This document shows, in pieces, positions 43,804 to 55,352 of a stretch of DNA of 64,000 nt. The stretch lies in assembly GCA_914767885.1 (NCBI GenBank), contig CAJZBQ010000052.1, positions 404,501 to 468,500 on the forward strand, in the 5' to 3' direction. The notes below the pieces were generated by a model. That model had not been told where the DNA came from, did not search any database, and worked only from the letters and a program-made list of their open reading frames with translations. The stretch comes from Blepharisma stoltei. Lineage: Eukaryota; Ciliophora; Heterotrichea; Heterotrichida; Blepharismidae. How positions within the stretch are numbered: the first letter of the stretch is position 1; every line of letters begins with the position of its first letter. A program made the position numbers and the translations under genes.

Positions 43804-44889
43804 CTAAAAATTGAGATATTGCTTAGTATCGAAAAACATCTTGTATAGAGGACTCCGCGACTCAGAACAGTCACACTGAATTGTTCGATTCATATTCATA
43901 TAGGCTATCCTTAATATGTGAATCATGTTTTCAACTCTTGTGCTATAAGCAACATTATTTTGCTGATTTAATGGATCAACAACTATAAGCTTGGGGAATT
44001 GTTCCTAAATTACTTTTACTGTTGGATATGGATATGGATTTTGTACTGGGTTTTCGGGGTCATAAGAAAATATTGGGGTAATATACGTAAACTCAACAGA
44101 ATAAAATTTCAAAATCTGATAAAATATTTCTCCTAAATTTTTTTTTGTGTTAGAATTTCTCTTCAATCATTTTTCTTTTTGGGATTGAAAATAACTAGTA
44201 ACCATCAAAAACAACGAATAACTGCTCAATCCTCCGTTGTAAGGCTCTTTGCATCCACAGAGGTAGAATAGATGCTTTAATATCAAGAAAATGGGTTTAA
44301 TATTTCCATATGCTGCTTGCACCCGATTGACGAATGAGCAACACTGCACGCCTGTGTGTTTTATATCTTGAACTGTGATGTCCATATTTATGGTTTTTCC
44401 TCTTGATTCGCACTTAAGCTTTATTATTGGTACAACTGCTAGAGATATTAATTGAGTGCTCTTTACATATGGTTGCCTTTGAAGAACCTGATCCAGAAGT
44501 CTCAAAATTTCTTTTTTGTCACCTTCAACGTGTGTCACAACCATATCAATATCACTTGAAGGCAAATGCATCTTTGTCACATAGCTTCCATACAATTCTA
44601 ATTTGGCTCCTTGAAATGTTTTTTCAACAAGAACGCTGATTTTTGTGGAAATATCATTGAAGATGGGCTCGAGACTTAGCTGCCAGCTTTCTCACTCCTG
44701 CATGAAATTCATGATATCATCTTGCAGAAGATTCACTATTTCTGCTTTTGGTGTATGGTGAATATTTTTTATCCTAAGGAATGCGACCTTCCTTTTATTC
44801 TTTTTCCCATTTTTATCTGGTATCTTAGCTTCTTCTTCAAGCTTATCTCTTAATTCTCCATTTGTATATGAGCAAAGTATTTTTTGAAG
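43804..44889 (-). CDS. Non-canonical poly(A) polymerase / TUTase-like nucleotidyltransferase
   Basis: The catalytic motif LYGSYVTKMHLPSSDIDMVV carries the GS and DxD of the polymerase-beta fold. NMDITVQ supplies the third Asp region. Then FLILKHLFYLCG and YNGGLSSYSLFLMV match the Trf4/PAPD5 central domain. After a 15-nt intron (44005-44019) the tail LIVVDPLNQQNNVAYST fits the family's nucleotide-recognition region. Such enzymes add A or U tails to RNA. The 5' end is not settled: the open frame begins just after a TAG at an IES edge, with no ATG until residue about 65. It may be fused to the ankyrin gene upstream if one A of a six-A run is spurious. Confidence 0.75.
44005..44019 (-). other. 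15-nt intron
   Basis: Coding strand GTAAAAGTAATTTAG. Removing it extends the nucleotidyltransferase by about 65 conserved-looking residues. Confidence 0.85.
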
Positions 44890-46273
44890 CTAATTATAAT
44901 GTTTTTTTAAATATTAAATTCCAACTTGCAAAATTGAAAGTAAGTTGATTAGTTAATTTATAAATTATCTGTTTTTCTTACGTACTCTTAAAATTTAATA
45001 AACTCAGCTAGAGATTTTTACAGCATTGGTTAACTATATATAAAAATTTAAAAGTGGTGAAAAAGGATTTTTTTTCATATTTTGGCTCGCTCATTAGATG
45101 GGAGAGAACTAGCATTTCATTTTCTTGATTCATTATCTTTAATGAATGCTTTAAATTCAAGATTTGTTCTTTTGTGCTTTCTAATTCATCTTGTAAAAGA
45201 ATGACAGAGTTTTCACAATCCTTTTTGCATTTGTCAGCTTCTTCAATGATCTCATTTTCTTTATCAAATAAAGATTGCTGGAGTTGTTCTTTTTTATTTT
45301 TCAATTTTTCAATTTTTCCAGATTTTTTTTCTAAATCTGCCTGCAGCTTCTTAACTATGTTTTCTAATTCAACATTTTTTACATACAGCTCTTCAATCTT
45401 TTTCACATTAATTTCGCTTTTTTCTATACTTTCATCATAGCAAAATCTGCATATTTCTGCAGCCCTTGCATTACAATTGCTGCATTGAATTTCTTTATCT
45501 TCTGGCATGGATTCATAGCATCCACTAGATTCTGAATGCGGCTCTTCATTTTCGCTAATATCTGATTTCGTTATAGGTGTCCCCGGATTTGGCGTAAACA
45601 ATATTTTCAAATTTTCTGCTGCTTCTTCATATGGAGTTTTCCCATTCAAATTTTTCAAATCCGTCTTTGCATTCCATTTCAGCAGCAGCTCCACACATTG
45701 TTCATGGCCAAGTCTCACAGCAAGATGTAAAGGGGTATCCTTCTCTTTATTTTGTGCATTAAAAAATGCAGCACTGTCTAATAAAGCCCTCATAGAATTC
45801 ACATACCCTCTTTCTGCACATTTGTGTAGAGCAGTGTTTTCATTGTTATCTTTTGAGTCTACTTGTGCTTTGCAATTCAAAAGAAGCTCAACTACGTCGA
45901 CGTTGTCTCCGTAGTCACTTTCACAAACATACATTAGAGGGGTACGGCTTTCGTTGTCTTTGTCATCTACTGGAGCGCCATACCTGATCAGCAAATCTAC
46001 CAATTGGATTTGTCCCATTTTAGCAGCGTGCATAAGTAATGATACTCCTGAGTCTTTATAGCTCGGATTTGCAGAGGAATTTAAAAGAGCTTCTACACAA
46101 TGAAGGTGATCAGATGTGGATTGAGACTTGCATACGGCTAAATATAAAGAGTGATTAAGGATATTCTTATCGTTTTTGTGTGGTGCAGAGAGAAGCTCAC
46201 AAAGTCCTTCGTAATCCCCTTCACTAGCTGCTCGTGAAAGTGAAGTATTGTGGCTTGTGTCTGGATTATCCAT
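44843..46273 (-). CDS. Ankyrin-repeat coiled-coil protein
   Basis: Starts at ATG 46273. Six ankyrin repeats span residues about 8-240 (e.g. SLLMHAAKMGQIQLVDLLIR, TPLHLAVRLGHEQCVELLLK). A short Cys cluster follows (IQCSNCNARAAEICRFCYDE), then a long coiled coil (KKIEELYVKNVELENIVKKL). IES 44891-45109 interrupts after NQENEML. TA excision adds ASKNTLLIYKWRIKR and stops, 403 aa. Ankyrin plus Cys cluster plus coiled coil suggests a scaffold or E3-like adaptor. The end may be artificial (see the finding on the frame conflict). Confidence 0.75.
44891..45109 (+). mobile_element. Degenerate MITE IES between ankyrin and nucleotidyltransferase frames
   Basis: 219 bp, right end GGCTCGCTCATTAGATGGG...ACTA, interior matching TAGAGATTTTTACAGC. 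Left end worn. TA edges. Confidence 0.7.
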
Positions 46274-46583
46274 AATTATTGGAAATATTCAGGTAAAAAA
46301 AGGTTATAGATTTGAATCAAAAATAGCTGAGAGACGTTATAGACTCAAATGGTAATGCTATGGGTTTATAGTGAAAGCCTGTGCTTAAGAGATGTTAAAT
46401 TATTAAAGTTGATAGAATTTCTTTTAACTTAGCTTTAAAGCCTTCAAATATTTACATTCTGATTAATTTGCATTTTCCTCTTTATATTAAATTCACCTTA
46501 AAATTGGATTTATTATCAAAAACATAATAATAAATATTCTTATTGAGAATTGTGGAAATTATATAAAGTATTATATATATACA

Positions 46584-47002
46584 TTAATATGGTTGAGGTT
46601 ACCACCCGACTTCTCGGCTCAATACCTGCAGGCAATACCCAGGAGGAACAAAGCTGAGAAAATTAACAGCATCTTAATGTATTCGGGTAGAAGTTTTTCT
46701 CGTGGCATAATACCTGAACATAGATTTTTTCTTCTAGCACAGAGTTAGAAAGAGACAGTCGGTCATCGCTCCCGAGATTAGGTCCCAACTACTCGAATTC
46801 GAAACTCTCAGGGCAGCAGGCACTCAGCGTCAACCTAGGAGTTACACCCCAGGCTAGCCCATAGCGAATGGATGCCCCAGGATATGACGAAGCATAGGCG
46901 AGGCAGTCAGTGTCAGCTGTAGCTCCTAAAGAGTTGATGAGCTTGCAGAAGGTTAAGCCCTCAGTCGACTTTAAACAACGCAACAATTTAATTTAATTAA
47001 TT
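46584..47002 (+). mobile_element. Intergenic retroelement-like repeat
   Basis: Starts ATTAATATGGTTGAGG, ends in an AATTTAATTT tail, and is flanked by short TAAAGTAT repeats. Shares TCGCTCCCGAGATTAGGTC with the complement of 17644-18093. Confidence 0.65.
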
Positions 47003-47408
47003 TAAAGTATAAGAAGTCATTATAGAGCTCAAAAATTATATAATATTTTAAAAGGAATAATAGTTACTTATAATAAAAATGCATGATAATAAATAAGCAC
47101 AGATGTATTTTGGATATTTTCAAATTCTGCTTTCGAAAGAAATCTTGAAAAGTATAATTTATATTAAAAATTTATTGAAAATGAATTCATATAAAATTTT
47201 CCTGAAATCAATATCTACTTGTGGTATGCTAAATAGTAATAGATAATTATTTAACAACAAATACTTAGCTTGCCCAAAATGGCATTTTACCGATATTTTG
47301 TTTCAATTTAAGGGAGTGCTAATTAATAGATATCTAAATTAACTAATAGCAAGTAACCTCCAATTTTAGAAACATTTAATTATAAAACCTACTAATTAGC
47401 TTCTATGC

Positions 47409-48126
47409 TTAAGATAGATTGTTGAAGAATAGATAAAAGACCATTAAGAGTAAAAGCAAACACTAGATTAGATTAAATTAGATTGTGTCATTCGCTTTCG
47501 CAAGGGCGGGGATTTCCACCCCTAAACGCTCATCATCCCTGAGGGATCCCGGCGGACACCCTTCCACGTTTCGGCAAACGAGGTATTCGCGCACCAGTCT
47601 TGACTTCATGGCTCCTGGAGTCTAAGGGCCAACCACCTGGGTCGAAACTCCCAGTTTCTCGTTAGGCAATACCGTCTTCAGGTTCTGAGGGTCATATTGC
47701 CCTCCAGACATTGGCCGACCTTGCCCTTTCCAATGGTTGCACCGGAGGAAAAACTCTAAGTCCAGGGATTAGCTCCCTGGGCCCGAGGAAAACCCAGCCC
47801 AACTATACATAAAGGATTACCGGCCCCTTTTCACCTAAATCCTCGATACTGGGCCGTTGCCTGCAGGTGTTGAAGAAATAGGGTCGAGAGGTCGGGTTGG
47901 TCTGTCGTCACCATTTTTATGTATATCGTAAAAGCAAACATAAAAGCCCAAATGTGTACTTCATGATTTCAACTCCTTCTTTGAGCTCAGAACTATGAGA
48001 ATCTTTAGAATCAATATGCTCAGCTTTTTTCGTCACCTTTTTATTGAACTCACCTATATTCTTTCTGTAATTCTCATGAGGTGTCATTTTTCTTACAGGA
48101 GTGTATGTCTTCTCAAATTTATTCAT
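47409..48126 (-). CDS. Small tail-anchored membrane protein (possibly RAMP4-like)
   Basis: Excision of 47451-47928 gives 79 aa. The N-terminal 50 residues are polar and basic (TPHENYRKNIGEFNKKVTKK). The last 25 form one hydrophobic helix (FGLLCLLLLLMVFYLFF) with NNLS at the end. In the unexcised DNA that helix is cut short. Size, basic N-terminus and C-terminal anchor resemble RAMP4/SERP1, which binds the Sec61 translocon, but the similarity is weak and the call tentative. Confidence 0.6.
47451..47928 (-). mobile_element. Retroelement-like IES in tail-anchored protein gene
   Basis: 478 bp, flanked by the direct repeat GTAAAAGCAAACA, whose TA is the junction. On the minus strand it starts AAAAATGGTGACGACAG and ends in an AATCTAAT tail. 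Excision restores the transmembrane helix. Confidence 0.88.
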
Positions 48127-48370
48127 GCTTTTTGTAATTTATGCTTTATTAATGGCTTACTGAACTATTAAAACTTAAGATTTTATAAATATGATCCTCT
48201 ATGCTAGAATATAAGAAAATTAAAGCTCGCTATTTGCTAAATTGATGTCCATTATTTATACCCAGCTTCAATTAAATAGATGAAATAAAATTTGGGCATA
48301 AATAAGTCCTTATTTTTATTAAATTTTGTGCATAATTTTCTAACTGATTTTCATATTTAAAAAATTTAAA

Positions 48371-48955
48371 ATGTTTTCTTCGATAGCATTCTATATCTTG
48401 CTCGCTCTTTTTGCTCTATACTTCACATGGAAGAACCAAATCAAAGCCAAATCTCAAGCTATTACTGTCCTTCAACAACCTCAGACTATTCCTATCTCAT
48501 CTCAACCAATTGAGACTCCAGCACCATCTCAAAATGTTGAAAATGAGATTCCAAGGCCATCTCAAGAGGCTAAAGAAGAGCCAAAAACTGTAGAACAACC
48601 AGCTACACAAATGTACACAGTAAAAACTCATACTCCAAAATCAATAAACCAGTCAGAAAATAAAGAAAATGTAAGCTCAGCAAGTGTGCAAAATAATGAT
48701 ACGAAATATAATATTGTTTTGAAGTCTAAGCCAGCTTCAAAGCCAGAAGAAAAAAGAAAGAATCTCGAACTTACATCGTTTATTCTTAAAGAGACTGAGA
48801 AATCAATCCAAGAATTGATAAGTAAACCTCGAAGCCCGTTAGAAAGCATTAATCCAACAACAATGAGAAGCCAATTTTACGATCCAAATGTTCCAGAGTT
48901 TCAACCAAAGCTTAGGCTGAATCCTAATGCTCAGGACTTTTGTCCTATAAAATAG
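48371..48955 (+). CDS. N-terminally anchored low-complexity protein
   Basis: 194 aa. One hydrophobic helix at residues 3-22 (SSIAFYILLALFALYFTW) acts as signal-anchor. The rest is Pro/Gln/Ser/Lys-rich and disordered (PQTIPISSQPIETPAP), ending NVPEFQPKLRLNPNAQDFCP. The last part resembles a PAM2-type or short linear motif, but this is not certain. Function unknown. Confidence 0.65.
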   Translation: MFSSIAFYILLALFALYFTWKNQIKAKSQAITVLQQPQTIPISSQPIETPAPSQNVENEIPRPSQEAKEEPKTVEQPATQMYTVKTHTPKSINQSENKENVSSASVQNNDTKYNIVLKSKPASKPEEKRKNLELTSFILKETEKSIQELISKPRSPLESINPTTMRSQFYDPNVPEFQPKLRLNPNAQDFCPIK

Positions 48956-49286
48956 TTCAAATTTAACGTTTAGTTTCAAATTTATAATGTCTTCAATTTC
49001 ATTAATTTTCCAATGAAATTTATTATTAAAGTTACTTTTTAGATTCTCATGTTTTGAAAACATTGGGAGCAGTATGATTTTTATATTAGAAACTATTTCA
49101 AGCTAGGCAATATAGAGAGAGCTTGTCCAGCCAGCATTTATATTGTAGATAAAAATTTTAATTATGTCTAGAATAGTCAGTCTTTTAAATGCTGCTACCA
49201 TGAGTATCGTTACATGAAGGTTTAAATATTAATTGTATAACAGATGACAACATCAGATTAGAATTCTATCCTTGCCAAAAATAAGC
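48956..49286. other. AT-rich spacer
   Basis: 330 bp between a gene end and a MITE. Nothing recognised. Confidence 0.4.
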
Positions 49287-49565
49287 TAACTCCTCCCCTC
49301 CATAAGCGAGCAACAAAATTTTGTTTGCTCATAACTATTTTATTTTAATAGAAATTTATATATAATTTTTTTTTCAAAGTTTAAAAAATCCAAACTCAAA
49401 ATAATTCAAAAGCGAATATTATTTAATTAATAAAATTTATGCTTTACTATTTAAAATTAAACAGAATTATAGAGATTTCGTTATAATAATTATCACTTTT
49501 ATATCAAAATATTTTTCATAAAAGCTTTTATATTAAAAAAAAAATTTTATTTGCTCACGGAGGAG
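49287..49565 (+). mobile_element. Diverged intergenic MITE
   Basis: 279 bp from TAactcctcccctccataag to GCTCACGGAGGAGTA, with the fold-back partly lost. Confidence 0.8.
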
Positions 49566-49625
49566 TAAGAATTTAATTATTGATTTCAATTGTAAAAATT
49601 GAATTTAATAAATAGACTCTCCTGC

Positions 49626-50037
49626 TAACTCCCCCTCTGAATGAGCAAGATCATTGGAAAAATCCCATTTTTTTGGTCAAAAATAATGATTATTAGAAGT
49701 GATTTATTTAAAAGTTTAAAAAAAGAATATCATAGGTGCAAAGGCTGAATTTAACATTTTTGATCTAAATAATAAAAACTCTAATAGAAGAATCGCTTAA
49801 ATTATATTATTTATTAAAAACAATAATTTAAATTCTTTAAGCTGAATGCATATTATAGATTTATTAATTATTAAATTAATAAAAGCTTAAGCTTTTCTTC
49901 AATTTTTAATGACTTATTTTATGTTGAAAATTTCTTACCCACCTCGTATAAAAAATTTTCAGAAGCAAACATATTTTTAATATTAGATTTTCTCTTTGTA
50001 AGCAAAGAACATTATTTTGCTTTTTACGCAGGAGGAG
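49626..50037 (-). mobile_element. Degenerate intergenic MITE, reverse orientation
   Basis: Left end TAactccccctctgaatgag with ATCATTGGAAAAATCCC; right end GCAGGAGGAGTA. The interior is strongly diverged, and it lies just upstream of SCYL2. Confidence 0.55.
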
Positions 50038-50096
50038 TAAAGAATTTAATTTGGTTACCTTTTCAAAACATATTTTTTAAGAATAATAAATTCTAA

Positions 50097-53000
50097 ATGG
50101 GCAGTCAGCTGACCAAGAACTATGACGTGGATAGAGAGCCACTTAGCTTTGGAGGTATCGGTGGACCTTGGAAAATTTATGGCGCAACTCGTAAAGACCG
50201 TGAAAAATCTCCTGTTTCAATCTTTATGTTCGATAAGAAAACAATAGATAGGAAACCAGACAAAAATGACACAATTAATCGACTAAAACTTGAAGTGACT
50301 AATCTCGTCCGTCTCAGACATCCTTGCATTCTTCAAGTTGTTGAGCCTTTACTAGAAGATAAAAACACCTTAGCATTTATTACAGAGCCAGTGCAGTATT
50401 GCTTAGGTGACTTATTAAGGAGGCCACACATTTTAAGTACCATCTTATGTGATACTGAAGTCAGATTAGGGCTGCTTGATTTAATTCAAGCAATTGCTTT
50501 CATCCACACTGAAGCTCGACTGATTCATTTTGCAATTTGTCCAGATAATATTTATATCACCATCAAAGGAAAGTGGAAATTAGCCGGCTTTGGGTTTGCT
50601 TCTTCAATAACAGCAGAACAGGTAGCTAATTTGGATCCTTCACTTGATATTGTGCTCTCAGGGAAAACTATGAGATATCAAGCTGAGCTTGAGAAATTGG
50701 CACCTATGCTACATTTTACAGCACCCGAAGTTGTCAGTACAAAATCATCTGGACAGCAGGCTGATATATTTTCTCTTGGCTGCACGATTTTTGCTATTTA
50801 TAAAGCTCTATCTAACACATCTTCTGATATTTTTCTATTATCAATTGAAGATTATTCAGTGAGTGGCCATAGAGCATCATGCCAAACAGTCCAAAGAATG
50901 GGCCCTACACTTGTGAACTGTGTTCCTGACTTTTTAGGAGAAAATGTATTAAGAATGGTTAATGTGAATCCCCAAGACCGTTCTAACTTGCATGAACTTT
51001 CAGTTTCCAAAGCATTTCAAACCCCTTTTGTAAAAGCAATCTACTATCTTGAGCACCTACAAGAAAAGCAAGAGTCACAAAAGCTCCAATTTTTCAAAGG
51101 ATTAACTCAAATTATCGACAAATTCGATAGAGTCATTATGAATAAGAGGCTCCTCCCAGCTTTGGTTCAAAACATGCAGCATCCTAATATGACCCCTTTT
51201 ATTCTTCCAAATATTTTGAGCATAATAAAAACCTGTGAGGTTTCTAAAGAATTATTCCAGTCAAGCATATGGCCAAGTATAGCAAAACTGTCATCTGGAA
51301 AAGAAATGCCAGCTCAGAGTTTTTATTTGATTTTAAGCGAAATTGATGTACTTATGAATTATACTGATGATGAACAATGGAAAAAAATTTTGATGCCACT
51401 TGCTTTTAAAGGATATGATTGTGGAGTGGCTCAAATTCAAGAGACTCTTATGATCAAAACGCCAGAGATGGTCAAAAAAATAAGAGACAATATGTATGTA
51501 AGGGTTCAGGTATTGCCAAGGTTTCTAGGTGGAATTTTAAATGCAAAAAGTCCAAGTGTAAGAGAAGCAGGACTTCATTCTTTGGCACAAATTTACTCGA
51601 TTTTTGACAGATCGACAATGGTCGAGTCCATTCTGCCATCATTAGAAAAATTCAAAAAGCTTGATGTCACAGGGAATATGATTATGCACTTATTAGATGT
51701 TTATGAAGGAATTTCGAAATCGCTTGGCCATAAAGCGACAGCTGTTAATATTATCCCTGCCCTTGTCCCATTATTAGTTGAAGGAGAAGTAAATAAATCA
51801 CAGTTTGAAAGATTGAGCAATAGCTTAATGGCGATGATAAATATGATTAAAGATGCAAGATCAGGAGAATTGCAAGAAACAGTGGAAGATGCCAAAATTG
51901 AGCTGAATCCGGATGCAGATAAGCCGCCTGAAGAGCCTAATGAAGTTTTTAATGATATTTTTGAAAGTGGAGGAACACCGATTTTTGAAGCTCCAATTGA
52001 TGGGGGAATTAAAAAACAAGAAGTCCAAAATATTGGAGGCTATGGAGGAAGCACAAAAAACCCAGCACAAACTTCATATGAGATGCCAGGAAGGATGAAA
52101 TTTGAAGCAGATAATACAATGAATTTTAATCCACAGCCAAATCTGCAAGTAAATCAGCCTAATCCTATGAGATTTGAACAACAGATAAACCCAATGAATG
52201 CTGGAAATAGATATGAGCCACAGCAAAGTGTTCCTAATATTTCAAATCCAATGAGATTAGATTCTCAAGCAAATTCGATGAGATTTGAGCAACAAATAAA
52301 TCCTATGGGGGCGCCCACTTCTATGAAATTTGAAGCTCCAAGCATGGGTAATTCTGGGAACATGTTTGGGAAATTGGCTTTGAAAACTCAAGATAATCAG
52401 AATGAAGATGATTTTTGGAAAACAAACGGTATGAATTTAAATAAAAACCAGGGTCAAAAACCTATTCAAGCCTTGAGGCCTCCATCTCCGTTGCTTGCTA
52501 AGCAAACACCACAGCCTAATCAAATTCCACAGCCAAGTCAAAATTCTTTTCAGCCAAATTACCCAGCTGCCCCTCAAAACTTTAAATCTTCATTTACAGA
52601 GCACATAAATAAAATGGCGAATTATTTAATCCGTCCTTCTCCCATAGCCTCGGGGCTTTGGGTTTAAGAGGACCGGGGCATGGAACTTGTGTCCGTGGTT
52701 TTTTTTTCCTTCCTGGCCAGGACAAAACGAGATTTTTACCCTATGCTACAGACAAGGAAACCAGAGTCAATGTGACAACTCCTCACTTCTGGATGCGAAA
52801 GGTAATGGAGATCAGATGAGTATTCGGGGTCTTTACCTATCTCCCATCCCGGATAGATCATGCCAACCTCAAGGAGATGTCCAAGAAGTGCCTCTGTGCG
52901 TCTCCGCTTGGGAGATTGTGACATCACTGTATTTTGGTGACGTCAACAGAGGGGGCATAAGTGCAAGCCGATGCCTATGGCGAGGAACTTGAAATTGGCG

Positions 53001-53318
53001 ATGAGGGAGAGGAGCTGAAATAAACCCCGAAGGCAATACAATCTTATGATAATCTAATCATTTACAGAGCAACAGTTTCAACCTCCTCAGCGTGAAAAGT
53101 CTCCTATTCAATTCCAGGCTCCACAGGATGCTTTTTCATTTAAAGCCCCAGGACCTCAAAATACTCCATTCAGCTTGCCACCACCTCCTCCCTCTCAAAC
53201 TCAAGGAGGTCCAAAACGAACTAATAATCCATTTGAGAAGCCAAAAGTTAAAATTGACACCGAAGACTTTTTTAATGAATTTCTACAAGGAAAAAAAGAC
53301 CCATTTGATGGTCTTTAG
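50097..53318 (+). CDS. SCYL2-like (CVAK104) pseudokinase
   Basis: 917 aa after removing 52595-53062. The kinase-like domain (residues about 15-310) starts GGPWKIYGATRKDREKSPVS and lacks key catalytic residues: LIHFAICPDNIYI replaces HRD..N and GFGFAS replaces DFG. HEAT repeats follow (about 330-600). The C-terminus is Asn/Pro/Met-rich with repeats of PMRFEQQINPM, and ends in NPFEK and DPFDG, acidic/NPF-DPF-type adaptor motifs. SCYL2 family proteins act in clathrin-dependent trafficking between trans-Golgi and endosomes. A clear single-gene match, and the IES junction SSFTEQQFQPP preserves it. Confidence 0.9.
52595..53062 (+). mobile_element. Retroelement-like IES in SCYL2
   Basis: 468 bp, flanked by a 14 bp direct repeat TCATTTACAGAGCA. 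The junction is the TA in TTTACAG. It starts ATAAATAAAATGGCGAATT and has an AATCTAA-type tail. Excision restores the last 85 residues and the TAG stop. Confidence 0.92.
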
Positions 53319-53522
53319 TATAATTATTTATCAAATAATGCACATTCTTTATATCGCTGTATATTTATTGTATATATATTTATATTAGCAAATAAGGCAA
53401 CTTTTCAAATTTCTTTTTTCTTTGATTATATCAAATTGTTTAAAAAGTTTTTTTTATAAAATCTGATCTAATGTTAAATAGATACACATGCAAATAAAAA
53501 AAATGCAAAGTTAAAAATTTCT

Positions 53523-54095
53523 TAATCCCTCTCCGTGACCGAACAAAAAAATTGGAAAATTCCTGTTTTGTCCCAAAAACCCACCTTCTGTGAGCAAACA
53601 AAAATTTTTAATATAACAATGCATTATAAAAAAAATTGATATATATAGTGTCTGTACCGCTATAGATTGCCTTTGGGAGGGTTCTCCGCAGCAACTTGGA
53701 GCTCTGACGAGCCACCTAAAGGCAACAGTCAATTTCAAGTTGAGAAATCCTTGCAAAAGGGCACGCTTTTGTTAACTTGGAGTTGACTTGTCACCTTTAG
53801 GTTGCTCGTCAGAGCTCCAAGTTGCTGCGGACAACTCTTGCAAAGGCAATCTATAGCGATGCAGACGCTATAAGTGACAATTAGAATGATGAAATCTCCA
53901 GCTAATTCTGTTTAATTTTAACAATCGCATTTTAAAACATAAATTTTACAAATCAAATAAATATTTGCTTTCCAATTTTTGCGAATTGGGATATTAAATT
54001 CTGAAAATAAATTTTACTATAAAATTTATATTTAAATTTTTTGAAAAAAAAATTAGCTCCTCTGTTAGCAATTTTATTGGCAATATAAGGAGTGA
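53523..54095 (-). mobile_element. Degenerate MITE with nested TIR element
   Basis: Left end TAatccctctccgtgaccg, then the AAAACCCACCTTCTG block; right end worn (TTAGCTCCTCTGTTAGC...GGAGTGA) without a clear TA. It is split at 53646-53868 by another element. Intergenic. Confidence 0.75.
53646..53868. mobile_element. Long-TIR element nested in a MITE
   Basis: 223 bp with about 90 bp imperfect terminal inverted repeats (TAtagtgtctgtaccgct; core CCGCAGCAACTTGGAGCTC) and TA edges, inserted in the ATATATA of the MITE body. Confidence 0.85.
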
Positions 54096-54207
54096 AATAA
54101 TATTAAACTTATAAAATGTTTATTTTACTATTGGATACTAAAACTTTGAATCTAAAGGTGTTATGAATTGTTATTTTCTATATCAATGCTTATATCCAAA
54201 AATTAAT

Positions 54208-55017
54208 ATGGCAGAAGTCGTGGCTGGATTTTTCCAAGGTTTAGGGATGGCATTAAGCAGTTATCCTTTAGAGTAAATCATATACAGTACAATAAAGGTT
54301 AGAATGCAATCAGGAAATTTTTCTTCAGTGAATGAATGTATCAAAAATTCTTTCAAAAATCACGGATTATTTGGATTTTACCGTGGAGTTGGTAGCCTGA
54401 TTTATACTTCTCCACTTAGAAGTTCAATGTCTTTGGCTTTATACAACAATGCGCGAAATAGATTAAAATGCGAGACGCCTTTTTACAACGGTATAGGAGC
54501 TGGAGCTATTACGGGAGGATTTATGGCATCAATTGTATGCCCTATTGAAGTAATCAAGTGCTCTATTCAGACCTCAAGCCAAAAACTAAAGACTCTTGAA
54601 TACGCAAAGACTTTGTATAAAAATCACGGGATTAAAATATTTTACCAAGGCTTAAAGATTACCCTTTTAAGAGAGCTTGTCGGATTTTCCGTATTTTTCG
54701 GTACTTATGAGCATATGAAAACAATATTAGTAAATAAATATCAGAAAATCCCGAGCTGAGGGTATTTTTTAGCTGGCTCTGTTTCTGGAGTTATTTGTAC
54801 GATAAGTGTGTTTCCTATAGATACAATAAAGACAGTCTTTCAAACTAATAGTTCTAAACTTACATATCCCCAAACTGTAAAATTTATTTTATCAAGTAGA
54901 GGAGCTTTAGGATTTTGGAAAGGCTTGTTGCCTTCTGCTTTGAGATCACTAATTTCATTTGGGACTGGATTTTTTGCTTATGAGCAAGTAAAAAGCTGTT
55001 TATTAAGCATCTCTTAG
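54208..55017 (+). CDS. Mitochondrial carrier (SLC25) family transporter
   Basis: 264 aa with one 15-nt intron (54273-54287). Splicing creates the first signature YPLDTIKVRMQ; the second and third are CPIEVIKCSIQ and FPIDTIKTVFQ, the three Px[DE]xx[KR] motifs of the tripartite carrier fold. Six helices are expected. One TGA is Trp (IPSWGYFLAG). It moves metabolites across the inner mitochondrial membrane. Substrate not evident; the SAM-carrier subgroup has similar length but is not proven. Confidence 0.9.
54273..54287 (+). other. 15-nt intron
   Basis: GTAAATCATATACAG; removal creates the conserved PLDTIK motif, which is strong support. Confidence 0.93.
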
Positions 55018-55352
55018 TAGAAGTTTTAATTCACTAATTAAAAAGTAGTTTTAAAGAATAATAGATTTAGATAACTTATAAAATATTTAAATAAATTAAG
55101 CTGAATCTGGAGTTCAATCTATAAATTCTCCGATCTATGAAAAACTATGAATTATTTTAGATATGATTAAAATTCTTTAGATTTTTTTTGACAAATTATT
55201 AAAAAAAATATTAAATTATTTATTAACCCTAAAGATCTATACGATTATACAGCCTCTAATAAAATCAAACCATAAAAAAATAAATCCCAATGCAATTTGC
55301 CTGACTATAGATAATTAATTTATTTATTTTAATACAACTGTAATTTTGTTCT
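55018..55352. other. AT-rich convergent spacer
   Basis: 335 bp, no element or RNA recognised. Confidence 0.4.

Noticed and set aside
46789-46986. 65-codon minus ORF
   Set aside because: Part of the 46584-47002 repeat; the same sequence at 17644-18093 is in an IES.
52687-52992. 101-codon plus ORF after SCYL2
   Set aside because: Inside the SCYL2 IES; the true C-terminus follows at 53063.
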